This document shows positions 22,319 to 32,450 of a stretch of DNA of 64,000 nucleotides, piece after piece. The number at the start of each line of letters is the position of its first letter. Position 1 is the first letter of the stretch. Position numbers and translations under genes: made by a program. This stretch comes from Nymphaea colorata (Eukaryota > Streptophyta > Magnoliopsida > Nymphaeales > Nymphaeaceae). The notes beneath the pieces were generated by a model. That model saw nothing but the letters and a program-made list of their open reading frames with translations, ran no database searches and was not told where the DNA came from. The stretch is from contig NC_045140.1 in assembly GCF_008831285.2 (NCBI RefSeq), forward strand, positions 12,522,505-12,586,504. The letters run 5' to 3'.

Positions 22319-23207
22319 TGGAGTCTCGCCTGTCACCATGACGGCGAGCACTCCCTAAGTGGTGCTTCCTTCCGCCGGGGTCCCAAAGAAGATGTCTCTG
22401 CATCTCAGCCATGGCACGGTGGTTTTGATAGAACTGCCCCAGCTGTAATGATGTTGCCTCACCCTATGCTGCCGAGGATGTAAGCTCTTCGGTTCAGTTT
22501 GCACCAGCCCCGTTTGAACCAAGCGAACATTGTCCTTACCAATGAAGTTCTCCCATGATAGCTCTTCGGTAGGAAGAAGACTGCACCATGGCACGCTTCT
22601 GCCTTGAGCTTCTTCTAACTCGTGCCCCATGTTGGTCATCCGAAACCTGCACCTACCTGTGGAGCCCTTGCATAACCTAAACCCAATTGAGGGACAGTGC
22701 CTTTGTCTTCCTGCTCAAGGATAGAGGACTGATTACGCCTAAGGTTCCACCACCATATGTTGTGACCGGGAACGGTCCAGCCACCCCTCCTAGGCTGCTG
22801 CAACACAATTCTGGAAGAAGCTACGCTAACTGGTATGTGTGGTGGAGGTTGTTGATGCCACCTTTGATGTCCTCCAACGAACCTCATTGACTGCGGTGGT
22901 TGCGGGTGCCCGGGCATAAGCTGTCCTCCTTGGTTGAGAATTTTCTTCCTCTCGGTCTGAGATGACATTGGTCATTTAGTTGTGGGCTGGTCACTTCCCT
23001 TAGCCTGTACACCGGTTCCTTTCCTCCGGTTTTTCTTCTGTTGGAGGCTGCTACTCCTTGGTCGGAATCGGCCATTACTAAGCTCACGACGTTCTCAGCT
23101 TGGCTGCAGGGCTGTAAGGCATAGATGGCCATGTCTTCATCTTCCTCCTTAAGGATTTTATTAGTTCTGTCAAGGAGGTGGCGTAATCTCTATCGAGCAG
23201 TCCCAAC

Positions 23208-24745
23208 CAATGTTGTAAAAGGCATAGTGTATCACATATCGGTCGGGCCAACCTATACGTTGTATCGTAACGTATCGTAAATGTAGTGTAGCATATCATA
23301 AATTTAATTTTCTAATTTTTAAAAAATATTTTTTTAAAAAAAAAGGACATAAAAACAGAAAAAAACATTCATGTATATGAACAACACATTCCAAAATAAG
23401 AAATCAGAGATTCAAAATAACATAATAAGCATCAGTCTTATCCTCTTAGCATGCCGAAGAGAATTAGATTACATCACAATTCATATGTTTGAAACATGTA
23501 GTTATCATCTTTCATGATTCAACGATAATCCTCGACATCTGCATCATCATCTTCATTTTCTTCATTAATTGCTTCTATCCCCTCTGTTGGAATCTCACCA
23601 ACATTCAATTGCTCCCCAGCCTCTTCTTCTTCAGTAATCTCTGTTGCTCCTTCAATGTTCAAAAAATCAAGATCGTCCTCGTCATGGATTGAGGATGGTT
23701 CTTCTTCAACCGAAGAATCTAATACATCAAAATGGTCAAGGCTGATAGGATCATATTAAGTGTGATGCTTCCTCATAGATGTTTCTTCTATTTGCCTAAA
23801 GTGTAACAAGAGAAAAATAACAAATTGTTAAAAATTAAAATATATATTAGAATTGACTATTTTGCATAACAGATGTATTTAATTTACCTTTGTCTCAACT
23901 TCATATTATAAAGAACGTAAAGAAGGTCATTCAACCTTTTATGTTCCAGCCTATTCCTTTTCTTACTATGGATGTGCTGAAATACACTCCAATTTCTTTC
24001 ACATCCAGTTGCACTACATGTTTGGCTGAAGATTCTTGTTACAAGCTTTGTTAATTTGGAAAATCAAGCCCAAACCTATCTCACCACAAATCTAATAACA
24101 GATGGAAAAAAAGTATAAAGTCCCTTTGTGAAATACCTGGACGCAAAGATGACCTGCATCGAATTGCTGTCTCTCTCCCCATGCTACCAGAACCAGTATC
24201 ATATTTGTTGATCGACACATGGATAGCTTCTTGTTCTCTATAATCACTTACTAATATCTCAATACAATCCAACATGCCATACTCGACCTCTTTGTTCTTC
24301 TTAAAAGTGGGAAGATATCTAATAGCAGGATTTAGGTAGTAGGATGCTGCATGAAGTGGGCGATGAAGATGGCTAGACCACCTTTCATCTATAATCTTCC
24401 ATATAGGCACATACAACTTTTTTTATCCCTTCATATTATCCCTAATGGCCTCTTTTGTTCTGGCCATAGCCTCATATAAATATCCAATAGAAGGTCTATA
24501 TTCACAGTAAACTAATTTAAGGACTTTCACTAGAGGTACACAAATCTTCAATAAGTTCACACATGATTCCCAAAAGTCAACATTGAATATGGTATCCACA
24601 ACTGTCGTGGCCTTTATTTTATAGGCATGTGGATATGCAGTCCAATCATCACTTGAAAACATCTGCCTGAGAGGATTTCTTTGCTTGACTATACCCTGTA
24701 CAATCAAAACATTTGTAGCAAACCGTGTTTGTGCATGTCGAATCT
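23208..24745 (-). mobile_element. hAT transposon, 5'-truncated copy
   Basis: The left end, CAATGTTGTAAAAGGC at 23208, closely matches the left end of the second hAT element at 58868 (CAATGTTGTAAGAAGC), so I read it as a terminal inverted repeat. The transposase runs on the minus strand, so this is the 3' end of the element. The other end is missing: transposase homology stops at about 24735-24745, where a TGTAACACCTCG sequence begins. It lies inside the internal region of the minus-strand LTR element. The 8 bp left of the end (GTCCCAAC) cannot be tested as a target duplication because the right end is lost. Confidence 0.75.
23510..24745 (-). pseudogene. hAT transposase, C-terminal half (DUF659-type family)
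   Basis: hAT transposases cut and paste their element; the C-terminal hATC region mediates dimer formation. On the minus strand, homology begins at QTRFATNVLIVQGIVKQRN (about 24720) and continues with WESCVNLLKICVPLVKVLKL and IGYLYEAMARTKEAI. After a stop near 24423 it continues with YVPIWKIIDERWSSHLHRPL and HAASYYLNPAIRYLP, to about 24080. After further frame changes, the hATC pattern CSATGCERNW...HIHSKKRNRLEHKRLN lies at about 23910-24020. An acidic tail (LDFLNIEGATEITEEEEAGE) lies at about 23510-23700, after a likely intron. The N-terminal BED finger and the first catalytic region are missing. Several stops and frameshifts make it inactive. Confidence 0.85.
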
Positions 24746-24913
24746 GTAACACCTCGAATGTTTAGTCCCGTATTAAAGATTATGAGGAATCTTCAAGGGT
24801 CTCTCCCATGTTGCAGGGGCCAATTTAAAGGTGGCTTCTAGTGCATTGGTGAAGGAAGGGCGACTGTGTGTGCTGGAGTTGCCGTGGGTGTGCCTACACT
24901 CTGATACCACCAA
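24745..24913 (-). other. Leader region next to second LTR copy, with LTR-start-like junction
   Basis: On the minus strand, 24912-24900 reads TGGTGGTATCAGAG, a primer site two to four bases after an LTR end CCTATCA. The following leader runs to 24745. On the plus strand the left edge of this segment reads TGTAACACCTCG, which looks like the start of a Ty3 LTR, so the stretch 24745-24830 may be a small LTR fragment joined to the truncated hAT. I cannot decide between the two from the sequence. Confidence 0.5.
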
Positions 24914-26150
24914 TGATAGGACCACCCAGCTGAGGCGCTGCCGAGAAGACGCTACCACCTTGTATTACCTTCAGAAACGGCTACCAAAAACTGAACTAAG
25001 AGAGGTTAACTCCTTGTTACGAGCAATGCCCGGCCAGACATGACCCTGGCCTTACAACAACGCCCGACTGGTTACAGAGTTTCCCAACCCAGTCCTACCT
25101 CTTACTCACGACACTTCGGCCATGACTCCCTGTTGTCCCAACTTCACCAACAATAGTGGAGGCAGTGAGGTTGCCGTAGACTGAGACCTTACTTGAGATG
25201 CCGAGGCGAGACTGTAGCAGAAAACGCAGCCGCAGTCACAGTAGCAGAATTCTACCGATGGACAGGGGCAACTTCACTGTTCTACAGGTTTGCGCTCGTG
25301 GCTCCGATTGGCTTGTTCTATGGCTCATTGGAATTGTGTGGATGTCAGTGAAATGAAGATCTCACTCTTGTGTCTATCGGCACTGGAATATGAAGATATG
25401 TCCCACAGATCAGAGATGTAATTTCTGTAGTCGTAGAGACAGTAGCACAGGAACAGGTGCAGCGTCACACCTCTACAAATTTTGGGTTTCTGCTTGGATT
25501 TCCTCGTGCTATGATTTGTTGGAACTGTGAGGAAGTAAGCAAGATGATGAGCTCACTCTTGCGGATCTCCAACACCAGAATCTGAATTTATGGCCCTGTG
25601 AACAAATACACGTTCTGCTGCAACAGGCTCAGCAGTATCAGAAACAGGGGACCAGAAAAGCTTCGATTGCGGCCGGCTCTGGCATTAGTTCTGGTCGGGC
25701 ACTGGTGCATTGGAAGCAGGACTCCCAGGTGATGCTGCATGTTTGATTTCCCAACGAAAGGGGGGTCTGCGGAATCAATGCTGATTTTTCAAAGTTGGAA
25801 TAGGTAACTGTTGGGTTGTTTCACGCACAGGATTGAGCAGCAGTAGTGGCCGCCAATAGGTAAGTGGGAATCACTAGATTCCGGCCAACTCCAATGCTGG
25901 ATTTGGTCAAGCACCAATGCGTTGGAAAGAGGACTCCCAGGCGATGCTTCCTGTGCAATCCCAAGGTGAACGGATGATTGAGGAGATAACACCCAATTTT
26001 TGAATGTGTGAGACGGTGGTCGGTCGGCCTGCTCCTCACGCTGCAGAAGAAATCACAGTAGGGGGAGGCAGCCAGAAATCTAGAGATTCTGGCCGGCTCT
26101 GGTGACAGTTCCAGTCGAGCTTGGGTTCGTTAGAACCGCAACACTCTCAG
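24914..26150 (-). repeat. Second, truncated copy of the long LTR
   Basis: It matches 19125-20745 in the same orientation, including CTGAGGCGCTGCCGAG, CGCTCGTGGCTCCGATTGGC and the repeated GGTCGAGC or GGTCAAGC modules. It ends near 26150, where A/T-rich unrelated DNA starts, so about half of the LTR (its 5' side) is missing. With the primer site at 24900-24912 it reads as the 5' LTR of the element whose 3' LTR is 19125-22278. Confidence 0.7.
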
Positions 26151-27185
26151 GGTTACTCCAGTCCAATATCTAGGTGTTGTACATGTCTTATGAGTTGGTT
26201 AGATTTTAGTTTTATTTAGTTGGGCAGTTGTTGGTTTGATTTTATAGTTCAATATTTTTCTTTTATTTTATGTTTTACTGGTTTTCTAGACAAGGCTTAT
26301 CATCTTTAGTTCTCACTTCTGTTGTAGCATGGGTTGTTTAGGAGCCTTGTTGACTTATTTGCTTGGTTTTCATTTTTCAACGTTTTTACTCCATTCTTTT
26401 GATAAATAAAATCTGATCAAGTCTAGTCCCAAATATGTATGTACATGTGCTATTTTAGGCTACTACATATAAGGTATTTGACAATCTTAGGATTTCTTTT
26501 GTGTTCGCTATCATGCTCTTGCATCAGCATGTGTTGGAAAGAAAAACCAAGAAAGAGAGAATTATAAGAAACTCAATTTTAAGGAGTATTCAGTTAGCCC
26601 CATACATTGTATACTCTACTTGAAGTCACCAGTCTCTTGGAAGTGGAATATCAATAAATTGACATAAGTAAATACTTAACTATCTAGGAAGTCTAGGTAG
26701 TGTTGTCCATGGCAGTTTCTAGTTGGGAAAGAATGTTGCTTCAGGAGTAGGGATGTAAATGGGATGTTAATCTTGGGCTATGAGTTTGGACTATACAGGT
26801 CTATGTCATAATGATTCACCTGGAAAAGTGCCACACCTGTGTATGTATCATGCAGCTCAACATGGGTGTAGGACATGGAAAATGATATTTGCTATTTTGA
26901 TTCTGTGTGTTTGTATGCATGTATGTTTGTGTAATTAGTCACTAGTCACAATTCTTGTATGCTTTTGGACCATTAGTCCTCTCAAAAGTACGTGTCACTA
27001 TGGCAAAGTGCATCTACATTGTCAAACGTGAAAGACAATGAGTAACATGGGGAGACAAATGTAGATGCAAAGCTGTTCTCCTCCCATTAGACATTCTTTA
27101 AGTCTGTTTGTTTAGTGACACCAACATTAAGCCCATTTGTTTAGTACCACTCGGAGCAACTGACTTTCAACATCTATTTATAAGG
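26151..27185. other. Intergenic, nothing recognised
   Basis: A/T-rich DNA without a coding pattern or recognised repeat. Confidence 0.35.
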
Positions 27186-27657
27186 TAATGCTAATGAACT
27201 ATTTGTTTTTGTATTCATCAATGTTGAACTTGTTTAAATAATAACCACCAATTAAGCATGTTAGTTTCATGGTCCTAGTCTATATATCATAGTTGGCAAA
27301 CATGTGGATCGTCTGACCTTGGATTCCCAGGGTGGCTTGATCACTTATGTGGTCAAGTCATAATTTTTTATAGTATTTTTTAAAACATTTTTTATAGTAT
27401 TTCTTAAAACAAAGAGTGGGTAATGCTAATGAACTATTTGTTTTGTATTCATCAATGTTGAACTTGTTTAAATGATAACCACCAATTAAGCATGTTAGTT
27501 TCATGGTTCCAGTCTATATATCATAGTTGGCAAACATGTGGATCGTCTGACCTTGGATTCCCAGGGTGGCTTGACCGCTTATTTGGTCAAGTCATAATTT
27601 TTTATAGTATTTTTTAAAAAACATTTTTTATAGTATTTCTTAAAACAAAGAGTGGGT
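27186..27657. repeat. 235-bp tandem duplication, two copies
   Basis: Copy 1 spans 27186-27420 and copy 2 spans 27421-27657. They differ at only a handful of positions (for example AAATAATAACC versus AAATGATAACC and GATCACTTATG versus GACCGCTTATT) plus one- or two-base indels. There is no coding content. An (GA)n run follows at 27685-27700. Confidence 0.92.
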
Positions 27658-28560
27658 TCTGAAATGCTGGAAGTAACATAGTAAGAGAGAGAGAGAGAGA
27701 TCAGCAGATAATTGCTGGAAATTTTGGGTTCAGTAAATGAGATTAGCAAGATGCGTTGTGGGAATAACTTTGAATAAAATCTGATTTGGCTTGAGCATGG
27801 GTAAAATGACTCAATTTTTACAAGGTCAAAGATTGACTGAAAGCATTGATAAATCAGTTTCAAACAAACTGTTCCAGAATTGAGCAAGTCAACCACAAAC
27901 AGAATGATTCAATCACAAATAGGTTAGTGCATTGGATGCATAATAAGCAGCTGCGACAATGTTGCTGTACCTGCAGAAGTTCTGCTTAAGTTTTTCAATT
28001 TATCATCACTGCAGAAATTGATTGATCTGGTCAAATTGAATTCACAATCAGTTTCTATCCTTCCCATCAATTAAATTTTGGGCTGGGCTCATAATGTTGA
28101 GGCTAAAGTGCCTGTTGATGACTGCCAAAGTGTTCCATATATGGTAATTGATGTGCAGTAACTTGATCCGGCTCTCCTTGTAGCATCTTCCCAAAATGTT
28201 AGTATTCTGTTATTCTATTGAAATTTAAAATTAGTCCATCATAATGTAGACTTTTTTTCAACCATTGTTTTTTATTTGACATTTGTAGAACAAGAACCTT
28301 CGTAGGAATTCTACAAGTTAGAAGTTGTTTAGCTGAAATAGCTAAGTATCAAACCTGTTGCAGATGTGTGGACCCATCGGCAATGGATTTTTGTAAGGTA
28401 AAAATGAGATGGCTAAAATGCCTCCTTTTTTAGGTACCAACGTTTTCCCCCTCTTTTATATTTTGCAGCCAGAAACACATTTAATGAAGGTTTTGAAAAT
28501 TTAAAATTGTTGTAGTGAAAGGTTGTGTAATTTTCTTGCTTTTTGTTTTTTTAAATCATA
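27658..28560. other. Intergenic, nothing recognised
   Basis: A/T-rich DNA. It could be the upstream part or intron of the unrecognised gene-like pieces that follow; no domain is visible. Confidence 0.3.
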
Positions 28561-29856
28561 GGTGGCAGAGAAATGATTGCCGATGTATTTCTAGATCACT
28601 CAAACTTATGCAAAGCCACCTTCAAGGTAGGGATCTACATCTATTCATGTTGTATCTTGCTAAAGTCTTTTCCAATACTTGAAAATTTAGAGGGTTGACC
28701 TTTTAAGGTGTTTTTGAGGTTCAAGTTGATTCAATTTCTTTTATTTGTTCATTTACCTATTTTTATCTAAATGGTTGTGGGCAGGTTTGGAGCTGGAACT
28801 GTTACAAAGGGTATTTATTGGGCTTGGTGGAGCAATTGATAATCTCTCCAGGTTGGTATGCAGAGAATTCAAATTATGAGTGCAAGAAATCTGTGAATTT
28901 GTTTTTCTTTTTTTTAATTTCTGCATTTCTGTTCATTTCAGTTAGAGCGGGCTTATCTCTACCACAGCCTTCACCCTGTCCCGAACATTCACATCTACGG
29001 CCCTGTTCCTTCAGAAACTGTCGAGCTCGATGAAGAGCTCTTTCTTTATAGAGTTCGGGATTGGATTTGCCTGGGATGCTTGTTCATTTCCCCGTGGACG
29101 GCATGCCATGAGCTATACGCTCAAGCCATCACATTGCTTGGTGGCCAGCAGCCTAACCAAATGAGAACAATGCCTTCTGGGTGCACGAATTTGTGCTCAG
29201 TGAGCATGGGATATGATTTGAAGGATTTGATAATACCCTTGTTGAGAGCTGTGCTCTAGTAAAGTTTTGCTGCGCTTGCAAACACCGGATGTAGACTCAT
29301 TCACCCTCAAGTCCCAAGTATAGGAAAGTATGAGGGTGCCCAAGTGCCAGTAGATCTTATTGCCTTTCAATTAATGAGGCGAACTCCTACTTGATCATCT
29401 TGATTGACCAGGCCTCCATGAAGTTCTTAAATTTTCAATTATGGGCATTTGATCATTCTCATCACTGCGAAGGGGAGAATTCAAGAGGGGAACTGAAAGG
29501 GCATCGACGAACAATGAAGGACAAGTTGAAGGAGATTCTTGCAGATCTCAACAATCCCAATGGTGTGGTCTCCGATGCAGATCATCATGAACGTATCAAG
29601 AAGGTAACCCATTTCTGTTAGTTTCTGCATTTGATTTATTATCATGGTATCTCTCTCTCGATTGAAGAACCGATTGCTTAGGTTCATGAGAACATTTTCT
29701 TTGTCCACATGGAGAACTTTCCCTGTTAAGTTGCGTTGATTGCACGATGCTAGAGCATTACTATCCTGATCTTGATTCTGCTGCAAACTTTCGTGAAATT
29801 TTCATGAGTCTATGTGGAAATTGCTTGCGCATTAAGGATGTAGGCATCCTTGGAAG
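28561..29856 (+). pseudogene. Unrecognised gene, exon-like pieces on the plus strand
   Basis: Several stretches have coding character and plausible splice borders, but I do not recognise the protein. Candidates are: 28561-28626 (preceded by tcatag, followed by gtaggg); 28785-28851 (preceded by gggcag, followed by gttggt); 28942-29262 (preceded by ttttcatttcag, open for 106 codons, with ERAYLYHSLHPVPNIHIYGP and SETVELDEELFLYRVRDWIC, ending in TAG); about 29410-29603 (ELKGHRRTMKDKLKEILADL, then NNPNGVVSDADHHERIKK, followed by gtaacc); and about 29735-29856 (CTMLEHYYPDLDSAANFREI, then FMSLCGNCLRIKDVGILG, followed by gtatgt). Stops between exons 3 and 4 and no consistent start suggest a decayed or partial gene. 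Function is unknown. Confidence 0.45.
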
Positions 29857-30730
29857 GTATGTTTCATTTTTCAATTTCTTTCTTTTTTGGGTTCATCGTG
29901 TTTCATTTGTTCGTTCTAGCTTTCCAAATTTCCATTTCTACTTGTATATTTATTATTATTTTTCTTTTTTTAACTCATTTTTATCTTTCCTTTGCCTTTT
30001 GGGTTTCCATTTTTTTTGGTTTTGAGCAATGATTTTGAATATTTTTTTTTCTCAATTCTAGTGCATAATCGAATCAGAAGTTATGGTTTGCGCCACTATT
30101 GTGTTAAAGGTCCATGTTAGATTATTTTGTTCTTCGTTTTTTTGTCGTGATCAATGTGCGCCATGGTAGGTGAAGTTTGAAGGTCTTCTAGATGCAGAAT
30201 GAAATTGTTCTTTATTTACGTTTCTTATAATTGAGGACTCAATTTTGTTATGCTTCATGTTTTCCGCTTCAATCTTCTTCATTTTGAGGTAGTATTGGGG
30301 AGGATAAGATACTGCCAAGCAATGTTGTTGCTCTTCTGACTTTACGTGCTGGATTCTATTGCTTCTCACATAAAAATTCAGGTTCACTTGAATATTTTGG
30401 GGAATTATTAGGTGCGAGTTTGATGCCTGTGTTCCGCCTCCACCTCTCTGCCTGTCGTTTGTATGTCCAATTTCAAATTTGGCATCGATTTCAGGTTACA
30501 GTAGCTTTGCTTTCATTAGTGGATGGTTGGATGTTCAAATGAAAGGCTTGTTTCCATTAGGCAGCCAATTTTCAAATTTGGCATTGATTTCAGTCAAAGA
30601 TGCAGCAATTGCTGCTATCGGTGTCAATTGAGGAAATAAATATGTATAACCATGTGAAAAAATAGAAACAGAAAAGATATGTGATAAAAAATAGAAAAAT
30701 ATACAAAGGAATCAAAGAGGGAGAGAGAGA
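29857..30730. other. T-rich intron-like or intergenic DNA
   Basis: Very T-rich at 29857-30060. The short block CCAATTTTCAAATTTGGCATTGATTTCAG at about 30568 has a close partner at about 30468 (CCAATTTCAAATTTGGCATCGATTTCAGG), a small 100-bp-spaced direct repeat. No gene is recognised. Confidence 0.4.
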
Positions 30731-31000
30731 CGAGCTTACCAGAGGGAGAGGGCCTTCGATGCACATGCCTACCTGCCTCTATGCCGGTGATATTTAGTTA
30801 AAGTGCTTAATATGGCGGTGACGAGCTGCACCGTTATAGGTCTACCGCTATATGCGAGCATTAGGGGCGAAACAACGCACCGGTTTAGATCTTTGTATAT
30901 CATCCCCGGTATAGTTTTATAGCAAGTGTGTGAACCACCAATATAGCTCTGTAACAGTTATCATCACCACCGCCGCCACAAGTTATACATACATATGTCA
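30731..31000 (-). repeat. Inverted piece of the CCGGT-rich repeat family
   Basis: Read on the minus strand it resembles 57960-58260: CTATACCGG, CACCGC, CCTATAACGGTG, ATATTA..CTTTAACTAAA, CACCGGCATAG, GGCAGGTAGGC and TCTCTC. The dense alternation of ACCGG(T) and CACCGC motifs resembles subterminal repeats of plant CACTA transposons; no CACTA terminus was found. Confidence 0.5.
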
Positions 31001-32326
31001 TCTTAAAGTCCAATAAATGAAATTTACATCCCACAAGAAAACACTTCTGGTATAAACCTACTTAATGCTGATGATTTTTGTGATCTTAGAAGATTTGATT
31101 TTCTCATTATATTTTAAAACATTTGCATTTCGAAGCCATAAGGCGTTGGACATCTTGTTATAATATGGTTAGGAGCGTGAACACTATGGAATCTGGTCAA
31201 AAGGCCAACCAAAACAACCTCCTGGGGATGTAGACTAACCCATTGGTAGTTGAATATTCATAGTTAAAATCTTTGTAGCGACAAATGGAAAAAAAATTGT
31301 CTCGGATTAAGACCTTTTAATTAGGTACACAATATTTTGTTAACATACATCTGAGTTTATTGTAAATAAATTATTTAACATGTAGGAAAGTCTTGCACAA
31401 GGACGATTGTGCGTCAAGGATTTGTTATATTAATTTCCTTATGTTGATCTAAATAAACAAAATGGGTGGATTGCAAATATATTTACCTCTTTCTCTTTTT
31501 CTCATTCCCTTTCCTATCATGGCCATCGCCTCCTCTCAACTCTTTAAGCTCGTAGGTTTAGTCTACCATTTCTCAAAAGTTAGAAATGCATTTGATTATG
31601 GTTGGATACGTAAATCTCATTAATTTGCAACTGTACACATCCAACAAGCACCTTATCTTTAAACTAAAATAGCAAAATGCAAGAAAATTTTGCCATCCAA
31701 ATTTTTTATGAAAATATTTGGCAGCTGGGCGCGCAAGCCAGTAACATAGAGAAATTGGAATTATATAAAAGAATCTGTCCATGTCCTACTGTAATTTATG
31801 TCATTCTTTAGCAAAGTCTATTTGGCTTACAAAATATGTGTCAAACTTGATGATCTTATGTGATAATCAAACAAACATATATATGACACTTTTTTATCAA
31901 ATTTTATTTAAATGCATTGGCATTGAAATGCCAAAACGGTGCATATATATCTGTTAAATTTGTGTTTGCTTGGACCTTCAAAATTGTAAAAGTAGAAAAA
32001 ATCAGAATTCAATGTGTTGACTTTCTCAACGTTGGATAACTTCATGACTTATTTTGTGGTGAAATAAGAAAGTGCATTTTCTTTAAATATTTTAGACATA
32101 TTTAAAAAGACACATATCGACTAAGAAAGAATAGGTTAAGATACGTTTCCTTTTTCTGTTCATATATAAAGAATTAACTGAAAAAGCATCAGCCACCATC
32201 TAAAATAACATGAGAAATTGTGTTAGGAGATGAAATTTCTCATATTTATTTTTTTGTTCACTCCACATTGTTTTTTATATTTGGGAAATCCACCATTGAA
32301 TCATCTATCATATTCAGTTGCTTGGT
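31001..32326. other. Intergenic, nothing recognised
   Basis: A/T-rich DNA with no coding pattern, RNA gene or repeat recognised. Confidence 0.35.
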
Positions 32327-32450
32327 AACCGATTTTTACGGTTTTAGGAATCACTGAAAACAGTTCTTCGAAACCTATGAAGGCAAACATGGGTGGATTT
32401 GCGGAAACCGATTTTTACGGTTTTTAGGAATCACTGAAAACAGTTCTTTG
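32327..32450. repeat. 44-bp direct repeat, period 79
   Basis: AACCGATTTTTACGGTTTT followed by AGGAATCACTGAAAACAGTT occurs at 32327-32370 and again at 32406-32450. The two copies differ by one inserted T and one substitution. Confidence 0.85.

Larger units (their letters stand above)
22279..23207 (-). pseudogene. Internal 3' region of minus-strand LTR element
   Basis: GC-rich sequence read on the minus strand from the hAT insertion at 23208 to the polypurine tract. The longest protein-like stretch (22636-22968) includes LMPGHPQPPQSMRFVGGHQR and PQPPPH-type Pro/Gln-rich sequence. The last stretch ends SKEPEGRLHFKRGGFDS at the polypurine tract. I recognise no reverse transcriptase or integrase. 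It may be a remnant of the region between pol and the 3' LTR, or of a non-autonomous element. Confidence 0.45.

Noticed and set aside
23489-23692. Plus-strand open frame rich in Ile/Phe/Cys
   Set aside because: It is the antisense of the acidic tail of the minus-strand hAT transposase.
27186-27657. CRISPR-like array
   Set aside because: Only two adjacent 235-bp copies without spacers, in a plant nuclear genome.
29850-30032. Apparent membrane-protein-like frames rich in Phe/Leu/Ile
   Set aside because: T-rich intron-like DNA; hydrophobicity follows from base composition.
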